Source: an uncultured Lachnospiraceae bacterium
GTDB lineage: Bacteria; Bacillota; Clostridia; Lachnospirales; Lachnospiraceae
Direction: 5' to 3'
DNA: 64,000 nucleotides
NCBI GenBank assembly: GCA_910579225.1
Contig: CAJTTI010000001.1
Location: 62,001 to 126,000 of the forward strand
Under the pieces are notes generated by a model. It was given only the letters and a program-made list of their open reading frames with translations. It was not told the origin of the DNA and did no database searches. Positions 15,999 through 23,798 of the stretch are shown piece by piece. Each line of letters starts with the position of its first letter. The stretch's first letter is position 1. The position numbers and the translations under genes were made by a program.

Positions 15999-16769
15999 AT
16001 GTACTTGGATACGGATGCATGGATGATGAAAAAGATATTTCATCTTTCGGACCATGCCCTGATCCGGATGGTGAACCATCTTTTCGGGACAGAATATGGG
16101 GATATGGAATATGTGCGAAAGGAGTGGAAAGAAACAGAGATCATCAGCATATGTCTGATGGTCGGGTGTGCAAACCGTTATGAATTTCGGATGCGCCGGT
16201 TTGACGGCTGTTTACAGATTCGTGCGGAGGACAAGGGCTGTCTCTTTCATTATGAAGATGCTGTGGGGCATACAGCGCTGCAGATACAGGAGCCAGGACC
16301 TACTTGTTATGGGAAAAACACAAGGGGAGCTTATTGTACGGTTCTGGAATTTTCAGGACATGAACAGATCATTCTGCCAATCTATGATATCACTGTCAGC
16401 GACCGTTCAGCATGGAATCTGGAAGAGACAGGGCTGATTCTTTTTCTTCCTTTTTTGTTCTACTGCTTTGCAGCAGAAACGGAATCTGCAGAAATAAGGC
16501 GGGAGTCGTTGAAATCTTTTGTAATACGTGATATAGTAGGAGCACTCCATGTAAGTATGAAAAAAGGTGATCTGACGGTATTTGATGTGCAAAGGCTGAA
16601 GCAGTGTTGCAGATGTATGCTGTGGCGGATTTTATCTGTGGAGAAATGGATGCAGAACTTAGAACTTCAGGAGCTGGTACTGGAAGCGTTGGATGCAGAT
16701 ATTGGATTGCTGGAACATGTCTGCCGCAGAGAAGCGGAAAGATTTCGGAATAATTGCATGGAAATTTGA
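15999..16769 (+). CDS. Divergent Rpn/PD-(D/E)XK-nuclease-like protein, catalytic residues apparently lost
   Basis: A 256-residue protein whose layout recalls the Rpn-like PD-(D/E)XK transposase-associated family abundant in Lachnospiraceae. It has an opening basic helix (KKIFHLSDHALIRMVNHLFGTEY), a segment aligned by eye with the DI-LTI strand (here EIISICLMVG), one aligned with the YHIEYQ strand (here YEFRMRR), then a CTVLEFSGHEQIILPIYDI strand and a leucine-rich helical C-terminus. In this reading the catalytic Asp and Glu are replaced, so it may be an inactive derivative. The family assignment is from memory and moderate. The ATG at 15999 is chosen because GGAG lies 7 nt upstream; the ATG at 15993 would be too close. 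AT-rich flanks suggest acquisition. Confidence 0.6.
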   Translation: MYLDTDAWMMKKIFHLSDHALIRMVNHLFGTEYGDMEYVRKEWKETEIISICLMVGCANRYEFRMRRFDGCLQIRAEDKGCLFHYEDAVGHTALQIQEPGPTCYGKNTRGAYCTVLEFSGHEQIILPIYDITVSDRSAWNLEETGLILFLPFLFYCFAAETESAEIRRESLKSFVIRDIVGALHVSMKKGDLTVFDVQRLKQCCRCMLWRILSVEKWMQNLELQELVLEALDADIGLLEHVCRREAERFRNNCMEI

Positions 16770-16870
16770 GAGACTATAATCAGGATGAGGCCGCTGAGGT
16801 GATTTTCCTTAGGTGGAGCTCTCAGGGCGGGATTGCCTGCAGAAGAGAAAACAGGTAGTGAGGTGAAGAC

Positions 16871-17419
16871 ATGAAAAAGAAATGGGTAGCTGTATTGACA
16901 ACGCTGTTTTTGCTGGCGGGATGCAGTAAAGGCGAAGATTCAACAGGGGATGCTGGCGCCGGATATCGGGATGACGTGTCTGTAAAGGGGCTGGTGGAAG
17001 CAGTTGCATCAGAACTTGGAGACGAATATTGGCCGGATACAGAGCTGTCTGCGGAACTTTTGGATGACTGGTACGGGATATCGACGGAGATGTATGACGA
17101 ATTCTATGGACAGACGCCGATGATCTCTGCCAATGTGGATGCGCTGATTATTGTAAAGGCAGCAAAGGAACGTCAGGAAGACGTGGAAAATGCGCTGAAT
17201 ACGTATAAAGAATCTATGGTTCAGGATACTTTCCAGTATCCGATGAATGTTCCGAAGATTCAGGCAGCGCAGATTCGTACTTATGGCAATTATGTATGTT
17301 TTGTGCAGCTGGGTGGTTCTATGGAGAATATAGAAGATAACAACGAAGCGGCAATTGAAGCATGTCAGAAAGTGAATGAGCGTGCGCTGGCTGTAATTGA
17401 AGGTGAACTGGCAGAATAG
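16871..17419 (+). CDS. DUF4358 lipoprotein
   Basis: A 182-residue predicted lipoprotein with signal MKKKWVAVLTTLFLLAGC (lipobox LLAGC) and a DUF4358 domain. The domain covers about residues 37-175 and contains LLDDWYGISTEMYDEFYGQTP, a central DALIIVKAAKERQEDVENAL and AQIRTYGNYVCFVQLGG. DUF4358 genes in Lachnospiraceae commonly sit beside MBOAT and DHHW acylation genes, as here, where the MBOAT gene starts 3 nt after the stop. I infer an accessory role in surface-polymer acylation; direct evidence is lacking. Ribosome site GAGGTG precedes the ATG. Confidence 0.82.
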   Translation: MKKKWVAVLTTLFLLAGCSKGEDSTGDAGAGYRDDVSVKGLVEAVASELGDEYWPDTELSAELLDDWYGISTEMYDEFYGQTPMISANVDALIIVKAAKERQEDVENALNTYKESMVQDTFQYPMNVPKIQAAQIRTYGNYVCFVQLGGSMENIEDNNEAAIEACQKVNERALAVIEGELAE

Positions 17420-17422
17420 ATT

Positions 17423-18742
17423 ATGGTATTTTCCAGTCTGATTTTTATCTGTCGGTTTCTGCCAATATTTCTGACAGTCTACCTGTTGACCCCTCACAGA
17501 TACAGAAACCTGGCGCTTTTTGCAGCAAGTCTTATCTTCTATGCCTGGGGGGAACCAGTTTATATTGGCCTGATGCTTTTCTCAACGTTTCTGGACTATG
17601 CAAACGGGCGCATATTGGGATATGCGAAGAGAGAGGGGCGGTCAGGCCTGTCAAGGGCGGTGCTCGTAGAGTCCGTCCTTGTCAATTTGTCTTTGCTTGG
17701 GGTATTTAAATATTCCGGGCTTCTTCCGCTTCCGATCGGAATTTCTTTCTATACTTTTCAGACTATGTCATATACGATAGATGTTTATCGGGGAGAAGTT
17801 CCGCCGCAGAAAAGTCTGACGGCATTTGGAGCATACGTCTCCATGTTTCCTCAGCTGATTGCAGGTCCTATTGTAAAGTACAAAGATGTGGCAGCTGAGC
17901 TGGAGAAGCGGAGGCTGGACTTAAAAGACGGATATGAAGGCATCGGGCGGTTTTGCGTGGGCCTGGGAAAGAAAGTATTGCTGGCCAACCAAATTGGACT
18001 CCTATGGGAAGCGGCCCGGCAGATGCCCGGAGGGCAAATGAGCGTCCTGACTGCCTGGATTGGGAGCGCGGCCTATGCGCTGCAGCTTTATTTTGATTTT
18101 TCAGGCTATTCAGATATGGCAATTGGTCTGGCTCAAATGATCGGGTTTCACCTGAAGGAGAATTTTGATTATCCGTACTGTGCCCGGAGTATCACGGAGT
18201 TCTGGAGAAGGTGGCATATCTCTCTGGGACAGTGGTTCCGGGATTATGTATATATTCCTCTGGGTGGTAACCGGAAAGGGATTTCCGTTCAGATTCGCAA
18301 TCTTCTGGTCGTATGGGCACTGACTGGGATCTGGCATGGGAAAGGGTTTAATTTTCTTGTCTGGGGACTTTACTTCGGGATTCTTTTAATTCTGGAAAAA
18401 GTATTTCTGCTGAAGCGGCTGACGCGCCTCCCGGCAGTATTTGGGCACCTCTATGCTATGATGGCGGTATTGATGGGAATGACCATCTTTGCTCTGGAGG
18501 ATCTGGGAAAAGGACTGGCATGGATATCTGCACTCTGGGGGAATGCTTCTTGCCTCTGGAATGGGCAAAGCATATGGCTTTTGTCCAATTATGGATTACT
18601 GCTGGCGATCTGTATCCTGGGAGCTGTCGGTGCGGGAAAGAAGCTGGCCGGGCGGCCGGGCGTGTGGGCATTGTCTTTCTTTTTATCTGTTGCCTATCTT
18701 GTGGATGCATCCTATAATCCGTTTTTGTATTTCAGATTCTGA
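17423..18742 (+). CDS. MBOAT family O-acyltransferase (AlgI/DltB-like)
   Basis: A 439-residue polytopic membrane O-acyltransferase of the AlgI/DltB type, predicted to move an acyl group across the membrane for transfer to an extracellular polysaccharide. Diagnostic segments are LPLPIGISFYTFQTMSYTIDVYRGE (about residues 97-121, in two hydrophobic runs), QLIAGPIVKY, the STITEFWRRWHISL-like stretch SITEFWRRWHISLGQWF (about 252-268), YIPLGGNRKG, and TGIWHGKGFNFLVWG with the invariant catalytic His (about 296-310). About ten hydrophobic segments are visible. It forms an operon with the DUF4358 lipoprotein upstream and the DHHW protein downstream. Confidence 0.92.
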   Translation: MVFSSLIFICRFLPIFLTVYLLTPHRYRNLALFAASLIFYAWGEPVYIGLMLFSTFLDYANGRILGYAKREGRSGLSRAVLVESVLVNLSLLGVFKYSGLLPLPIGISFYTFQTMSYTIDVYRGEVPPQKSLTAFGAYVSMFPQLIAGPIVKYKDVAAELEKRRLDLKDGYEGIGRFCVGLGKKVLLANQIGLLWEAARQMPGGQMSVLTAWIGSAAYALQLYFDFSGYSDMAIGLAQMIGFHLKENFDYPYCARSITEFWRRWHISLGQWFRDYVYIPLGGNRKGISVQIRNLLVVWALTGIWHGKGFNFLVWGLYFGILLILEKVFLLKRLTRLPAVFGHLYAMMAVLMGMTIFALEDLGKGLAWISALWGNASCLWNGQSIWLLSNYGLLLAICILGAVGAGKKLAGRPGVWALSFFLSVAYLVDASYNPFLYFRF

Positions 18743-18755
18743 GAGGAGTTTTGTA

Positions 18756-19814
18756 TTGTCCCGCTTACACAAAATGAAAAAGATAAAAAAAGAAATTTTC
18801 TGCTGTATATTATTCCTGGCGACGTTATATGGTATGTGGCTGGCAGACTTTCTAAGCGAAGACAGACTTTATTCGGATTGGGAGAAGCGTATGCTGGCCC
18901 AGAGGCCCTCCCCTGTTTCGGAGAATATTCTGGACGGGAGCTATGGGACTGCATATGAAACATGGCTTACAGATCAGTTTCCAGCAAGAGACTGGTGGGT
19001 CAGCCTGAAAACCAGATGTGAGATTTTCCTTGGAAAAAAAGAGATTCATGGGATCTTTCTTGGAAAGGACGGTTATCTCTTCTCGGAAAATACGAGGACT
19101 GCTGACTGGGAACGCCTGGAACAGAAGCTGATCGCACAGTATGGGAGCGATGCGGTGAGCTGCATCAAAGCACCTGCCGCCGGAAGCGTGCTGACAGATC
19201 ACCTGCCCCGGGGACTTTCATTTCCAACAGAAGAAGATCTGGTATGGAAAAATCTGTACGCAAACAGGGAAAAATATATTTATTACCGGACGGACCATCA
19301 CTGGACCATGCTTGGAGCCTATTATGCATACGAAGCATGGGCGGAGAGAAGAGGATTGATACCGGCTCCTCTGGACGATATGAAGTATGAGGTGGTAAGA
19401 GAGGATTTTCTGGGCACACATTATGCAAGGCTGCATTACGCCCGTAAAGCAGATGCTATAGAAGTTTACAGGCCCAACGTCGTATGTACGGTGACTTATG
19501 ATCTGGGAGATTCGAGTTTGAGCGGGTTGTATCAGCCGGAGCTTCTACAGTCAGAAGACGCCTACCGTTATTTCCTTGATGGAAACCATCCGGTTCTCCA
19601 GATTGAGACCGGACAACCGGAAGGGCATCTGGCGGTCTTAAAAGATTCTTTCGCGAACTGCCTGATCCCGTATCTGGCACTTCATTACCAGAAAATAACG
19701 GTAATTGATCCGCGTTATTTCCGGACGGACATTGTACAGTGGCTGGAGACGGAAGGGATCACGGAGATATTGTTTGTTTATCAGGATGATGCTACATCGG
19801 TTACAGATAGCTGA
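18756..19814 (+). CDS. DHHW family protein (AlgJ-like acyltransferase partner)
   Basis: A 352-residue membrane-anchored extracytoplasmic protein: basic N-terminus, one transmembrane helix (about residues 13-31), then an SGNH/AlgJ-like domain. It contains GIFLGKDGYLF (about 92-102), the eponymous YYRTDHHWTMLGAYYAYEAW (about 176-195) and VLKDSFANCLIPYL (about 297-310), where the DSF element corresponds to the SGNH block containing the nucleophile. Members work with MBOAT proteins to complete O-acylation of surface polymers. The TTG at 18756 is chosen because GAGAGGAG ends 7 nt before it; the ATG at 18774 lacks a site. A longer overlapping frame from 18489 lies within the MBOAT gene and is not real. 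Confidence 0.85.
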   Translation: MSRLHKMKKIKKEIFCCILFLATLYGMWLADFLSEDRLYSDWEKRMLAQRPSPVSENILDGSYGTAYETWLTDQFPARDWWVSLKTRCEIFLGKKEIHGIFLGKDGYLFSENTRTADWERLEQKLIAQYGSDAVSCIKAPAAGSVLTDHLPRGLSFPTEEDLVWKNLYANREKYIYYRTDHHWTMLGAYYAYEAWAERRGLIPAPLDDMKYEVVREDFLGTHYARLHYARKADAIEVYRPNVVCTVTYDLGDSSLSGLYQPELLQSEDAYRYFLDGNHPVLQIETGQPEGHLAVLKDSFANCLIPYLALHYQKITVIDPRYFRTDIVQWLETEGITEILFVYQDDATSVTDS

Positions 19815-19820
19815 TAGATG

Positions 19821-19860
19821 CCGTTTAGGGTAAAAGATTGCTTTTCCCTAAACGGTTTTT
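19821..19860 (+). terminator. Terminator of the DUF4358-MBOAT-DHHW operon
   Basis: CCGTTTAGGG (19821-19830) / CCCTAAACGG (19846-19855) with an inner AAAAG/CTTTT pairing, followed by T5. Confidence 0.93.
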
Positions 19861-19998
19861 CTTGGGCAGATTTCTGCTCTCCTATATCTGTAGGTCTGGA
19901 AATTCACTTTATTTTCACATTCTGAACACAGGATCGACACAGACTTATCAAGTTTCTTACACATATTTCCAGTAGAATACAATCGGCGAAGAACATGG

Positions 19999-20153
19999 CC
20001 GGAAATGCTTCCAGTGCGAGGGGAGTCGAAGGTCAGAAGCGGAACTGGAAACAGCGGATGCCCGTAGAAAACCCCGGAAGGATTTCGGGACGGGAAGCGT
20101 CCGGAAATGCTTCCAGTCTGAGGGGGAGTCGAAGGTCAGAAGCGGAACTGGAA
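19999..20153 (+). repeat. Near-identical 52/53-nt direct repeat in the leader of the efflux operon
   Basis: Copy 1 occupies 19999-20050 and copy 2 20101-20153; both begin CCGGAAATGCTTCCAGT and end GTCAGAAGCGGAACTGGAA, differing only in a GC/CT change and one inserted G. Each copy is bounded by TTCCAGT and ACTGGAA (20009-20015 with 20044-20050; 20111-20117 with 20147-20153), so each can fold into its own stem-loop. Copy 2 ends 7 nt before the ribosome site of the adaptor gene. Function unknown; together with the terminator this accounts for most of the 355-nt gap 19815-20169. Confidence 0.9.
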
Positions 20154-20169
20154 TAGAAACAAGGAGGAT

Positions 20170-21747
20170 ATGGTGAAGAAGCGGAAGTTGATAATCGGTG
20201 CGGCGGCAGTAGCAGCCGCAGGCTGTCTGACAGCTGTCTGGGTGAACGGGCAGGGGCAGACTAGGACTGTAAAGGAGGATATTCTGCCGGTGGAGACCGT
20301 GCAGGTTGCAAGGCAAAATGTGATTAATTCGATCAGTGTGACAGGAACCATCAAAAGCGCAGATGCGAGGGATGTATCTGCCAATGCGAAGGATGTGAAG
20401 GTTCTTGAGGTGAACTGCAAAGTAGGAGATTATGTTCATGCGGGCGACGTGATGGTGGTGTTGGACTCTTCCAGTCTGGAATTGAACCTGCAGGAGGCAC
20501 AGAACCGGCAGGCGCTCAGTGAATACAATGAGAACAAATCCATAGAGACTGCGTCAGAGAGTTACACAGAGGCTGTAGAGGATGGAACAGAGGAGTATAA
20601 CCGTGCGGTAAGGAGTGAGACGGAGGCAAAAGAAAAGCTTCAGGAAGCAGAGGGAGCTCTAGAAGATGCGGCGGACCGCCTGAAGAGGCGGGAGGAACGT
20701 CTGGGTGAGACAGAAAAGGCGCTGGCAGCTGCAGAAAAGCCTGTGGCGCCGGAAGGCAGTGAAACCGATCCTGGTACGCAGGAGGCGGTCGCGGCATATC
20801 AGGAACTGGAGACAGCCTACGCGGAAGCACAAAGAGCTTATACAGAAGCCCATCAGGAATATACTGCAGCGGCAGAAGCAGAGGAAAGGGCGGCAGATAC
20901 CTATAAGACGGCAGCGGAGGCGCTTGCGGATGCACAGAAGAAGAATGACCGCAGTATTGCGTCTGCTGAAGACAGCCTGGAAAAAGCTCAGATGGAGCAT
21001 AACTATTCCAATGACAGCAGTCAGCAGACTATTGAGAATTATCAGGAACAGATTGAGAGCTGTACAGTGACAGCGCCCATTTCTGGAGTGATTACCGCTG
21101 TTCACGTGGATGCAGGGGATACTTATATGGGGGAAGGAAATACGTTGTTCAGTATAGCCAATAATGAGCATTTTGTTGTGGCTGCAAGTGTGGATGAATA
21201 TGACATCAGCAAGATCAGCACAGACATGGCGGCGGCGGTAATTGTGGAGGCATTGGGAGACGGAGAACTTCCGGCAAAAGTTTCATTTGTATCGCCAACG
21301 GTAACTTCGTCTAATACAGGGAGTTCTGCATATGACATAGAGATCCGTCTGGATGACGCCAGTACAGACCTGAGGATTGGCATGACAGCGAAAGCCAGTA
21401 TCATACTGGATGCAGCTTATGATGTGTTGACAGTTCCCTATGACTGTGTACAGACGGACGGGGAAAGTAATTCTTATGTGTATGTGGACCAGGATGGAGA
21501 GAAAGTGTCTGTTCCGGTGACTCTGGGAATGCAGGGAGATTATCATGTAGAAATATCCGGGGAGGGGATTTCTGAAGATACAATGGTTTATTATTCCGTA
21601 CCCATGATACGTTCAGATGGAGTGCAGGAGGGTTCTGATGAAGAGGCAGAGATGGTGATCCCCATGGGTGGCGGATCATCGGGCGGTATGGAAGGACCGT
21701 CGGGAGGACCGGGAAGGAATCCGGGGGCCGGACCGGGAGGTTTTTAA
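20170..21747 (+). CDS. Efflux adaptor, MacA/HlyD family
   Basis: A 525-residue membrane-fusion-type adaptor of a MacAB-like ABC exporter. It has an N-terminal membrane anchor (KKRKLIIGAAAVAAAGC...), a biotinyl-lipoyl-like segment (NCKVGDYVHAGDVMVVLDSSSLEL, about residues 79-102), a long Ala/Glu-rich alpha-helical hairpin (about 105-290), the second lipoyl half with CTVTAPISGVITAVHVDAGD (about 298-317), beta-barrel domains, and a Gly/Pro-rich C-terminal tail (about 497-525). Such adaptors in Gram-positives assemble with MacB-type permeases to export peptides or lipids. The ATG lies only 2 nt after AAGGAGG; a GTG three bases later is an alternative. The stop overlaps the ATPase start by 1 nt. 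Confidence 0.88.
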   Translation: MVKKRKLIIGAAAVAAAGCLTAVWVNGQGQTRTVKEDILPVETVQVARQNVINSISVTGTIKSADARDVSANAKDVKVLEVNCKVGDYVHAGDVMVVLDSSSLELNLQEAQNRQALSEYNENKSIETASESYTEAVEDGTEEYNRAVRSETEAKEKLQEAEGALEDAADRLKRREERLGETEKALAAAEKPVAPEGSETDPGTQEAVAAYQELETAYAEAQRAYTEAHQEYTAAAEAEERAADTYKTAAEALADAQKKNDRSIASAEDSLEKAQMEHNYSNDSSQQTIENYQEQIESCTVTAPISGVITAVHVDAGDTYMGEGNTLFSIANNEHFVVAASVDEYDISKISTDMAAAVIVEALGDGELPAKVSFVSPTVTSSNTGSSAYDIEIRLDDASTDLRIGMTAKASIILDAAYDVLTVPYDCVQTDGESNSYVYVDQDGEKVSVPVTLGMQGDYHVEISGEGISEDTMVYYSVPMIRSDGVQEGSDEEAEMVIPMGGGSSGGMEGPSGGPGRNPGAGPGGF

Positions 21748-22460
21748 TGCAGATAGAAGAAAAGAAAACGATCATTCGTCTTCAGAGAATTGTCAAGAGA
21801 TTTTATATTGGGAAGCCCAATGAGCTGGAGATTTTACATGGGATTGATCTGGAAGTAAAAGAGGGGGAATTTCTCTCTATTGTGGGTTCTTCAGGTTCAG
21901 GTAAAACCACAATGATGAATATTATCGGTATTCTGGACCGGCCTACAGAAGGGGGGTATCTTCTGGATGGAATGGATGTGGCAAATGCGAAAGATCGGGA
22001 ACTGTCCCTGATACGTAATCAGAAAATAGGCTTTGTATTCCAGACCTACAATCTGATCAGCCGAACCAGTGCTTTGAAGAATGTGGAGTTGCCCATGCTC
22101 TATGCAGGAATCAGCAGAAAGGAACGCAACAGGCGTGCACAGGAACTTCTTAACATGGTGGGGATGGAGGAACGTATCAGCCATAATCCGGATGAATTGT
22201 CCGGTGGTCAGAAACAACGTGTGGCGATTGCAAGGGCGATGGCGAATAATCCTGCAATTATTCTGGCCGACGAGCCTACAGGGGCGTTGGATTCGAAGAC
22301 AGGGCGCAGGATTATGGATCTTTTCCACAGGCTGAACCAGGAGAAGGGGAAGACCATTATTCTGATCACACATTCTCAGGAACTGGCGGAGGAGACGGGA
22401 CGGATTGTAACCTTGAGAGATGGGGAGATCGTGGAAGAAAGGAGGGGAAACGGATGTTGA
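21747..22460 (+). CDS. ABC transporter ATP-binding protein (MacB/LolD type)
   Basis: A 237-residue ABC ATPase with Walker A VGSSGSGKTTMMNIIG (about residues 48-63), the Q-loop region VFQTYNLISRTSALKNVELPM (about 93-113, in two parts), signature LSGGQKQRVAIARAMANNP (about 151-169), Walker B IILADEPTGALDS and the switch His in ILITHSQE. The NVELPM and GALDSKTG elements are typical of the MacB/LolD/FtsE export class. It starts in the TAATG junction with the adaptor gene and overlaps the permease by 7 nt, so the three genes form one coupled operon encoding a tripartite-like exporter. Confidence 0.93.
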   Translation: MQIEEKKTIIRLQRIVKRFYIGKPNELEILHGIDLEVKEGEFLSIVGSSGSGKTTMMNIIGILDRPTEGGYLLDGMDVANAKDRELSLIRNQKIGFVFQTYNLISRTSALKNVELPMLYAGISRKERNRRAQELLNMVGMEERISHNPDELSGGQKQRVAIARAMANNPAIILADEPTGALDSKTGRRIMDLFHRLNQEKGKTIILITHSQELAEETGRIVTLRDGEIVEERRGNGC

Positions 22461-23746
22461 TCTGGGAAAACATTTTGCTGGCACTGAGCGGGCTTCGTTC
22501 TAACAAAATGCGTTCTCTTCTGACTATGCTGGGAATTATCATCGGGATTGCGTCGGTGATTGCCATTATGACTCTGGGAGATTCCATCAGCAGTTCTGTG
22601 ACAGAATCCATGGCGTCCATGGGGGCCAATCATATTACAGTGGGACTACAGCAGAAGAGTACAACCACATCCGTCACGGGAAGCGGTATGACTTTTTCTT
22701 TTGGTCCCCGGATGACGGAAACCACAGAAGAAGATCTGGTGACAGAAAAGATGCTGGAGGATCTGAAAATACGTTTCCCGGAGGCGGTTACTGGTTATGC
22801 ACTGTCGGAAAATATAGGGACCGGCACCGCCCGGAAAGGGGAACTCTATGCTTATGTAAATGCAGTGGGAGTCAATGATGAGAATTTGGAAAATGAGAAC
22901 CTTACGCTTCTGGCCGGACGGAAACTGTCGGACAGAGATCAGCAGGAGGCCCGCCGGGTGGTTATGGTATCGGATCTGTTTGTGAACAATCTGTTTGGTG
23001 GGGATACAGGGAAAGCCATTGGACAGTCTGTGGATGTGCTGTTCAATAATCGCTACTACACCTATACGGTGGTTGGGGTCTATCAATATGAGAATGCCGG
23101 TATGGAATTTGTCAGCAGTTCGGAACAGGATACACAGACTTCCATGTATCTTCCTATTCAGACAGCCAGAGACCAGACCCATAACAGGGCCGGTTACAGT
23201 CAGTTTACCGTTCTGACTGCAAAGGATATAAGCGCGGCAGAGCTGTGTACAAAGATCGAAGATTATATGAATGGACGGTATTACAGGGACAACGACAGCT
23301 TTGAGATCAGTGCCATGAGCATGGAATCTGTCATAAAAAGCATGACGGAGATGCTTTCCACAGTTTCGCTTGCCATTGCTGCGATTGCAGGTATTTCCCT
23401 TCTGGTGGGCGGTATCGGTGTGATGAATATCATGCTGGTATCTATCACAGAACGTACCAGAGAGATTGGAACCAGAAAAGCCCTGGGGGCCACGAACGGT
23501 TTTATAAGGTTTCAGTTTATCATGGAAGCAATCGTACTGTGTATGATAGGCGGTGTGATTGGAATTATTGCGGGGGTCGGCGTGGCGTCCGTCGTCACGA
23601 ACCTGATGGGATATGCTGTCCGCCCGTCTGTCAGCGGTATTGTTCTGTCTGTCAGCTTTTCGGTGTTTATTGGAGTTTTCTTCGGATATTATCCAGCCAA
23701 TAAGGCGGCAAAATTAAATCCCATCGAAGCCCTTCGGTATGAATAA
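22454..23746 (+). CDS. ABC transporter permease, MacB/FtsX family
   Basis: A 430-residue permease with the MacB layout. A first transmembrane helix (about residues 15-40, LRSNKMRSLLTMLGIIIGIASVIAI split by basic residues) is followed by a large MacB periplasmic core-type extracellular domain (about 45-300), and then by three C-terminal helices of the FtsX domain with GGIGVMNIMLVSITERTREIGTRKALGA (about 317-345; mechanotransmission elbow). The protein ends in PANKAAKLNPIEALRYE, the family's C-terminal signature. Together with the adaptor and ATPase this makes a MacAB-type exporter. A promoter inside its last codons serves the following hydrolase. Confidence 0.93.
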   Translation: MLIWENILLALSGLRSNKMRSLLTMLGIIIGIASVIAIMTLGDSISSSVTESMASMGANHITVGLQQKSTTTSVTGSGMTFSFGPRMTETTEEDLVTEKMLEDLKIRFPEAVTGYALSENIGTGTARKGELYAYVNAVGVNDENLENENLTLLAGRKLSDRDQQEARRVVMVSDLFVNNLFGGDTGKAIGQSVDVLFNNRYYTYTVVGVYQYENAGMEFVSSSEQDTQTSMYLPIQTARDQTHNRAGYSQFTVLTAKDISAAELCTKIEDYMNGRYYRDNDSFEISAMSMESVIKSMTEMLSTVSLAIAAIAGISLLVGGIGVMNIMLVSITERTREIGTRKALGATNGFIRFQFIMEAIVLCMIGGVIGIIAGVGVASVVTNLMGYAVRPSVSGIVLSVSFSVFIGVFFGYYPANKAAKLNPIEALRYE

Positions 23747-23750
23747 GCAG

Positions 23751-23779
23751 TTGAAAATGCCTCCGTTTTGTGCTATCCT
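23751..23779 (+). promoter_or_regulatory. Sigma-A promoter for the NlpC/P60 hydrolase
   Basis: TTGAAA (23751-23756), 17-nt spacer ending in TGC, TATCCT (23774-23779). It begins 5 nt after the permease stop codon; the leader would be very short (about 13 nt). Confidence 0.6.
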
Positions 23780-23798
23780 GAAATCGGAGGTTAAACGG

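Noticed and set aside
15781..16026. 81-codon plus-strand frame upstream of the PD-(D/E)XK-like gene, considered as its broken N-terminus
   Set aside because: It is in another frame, contains the promoter at 15862-15890 and matches no part of the family; the annotated start is already complete.
18489..18755. Upstream extension of the DHHW frame into the MBOAT gene
   Set aside because: The sequence is the MBOAT coding region in another frame; the good ribosome site and membrane anchor place the start at 18756.
20009..20153. Short CRISPR-like array suspected from the spaced direct repeats
   Set aside because: Only two copies, 52-53 nt long with a single 50-nt spacer, no cas genes nearby.
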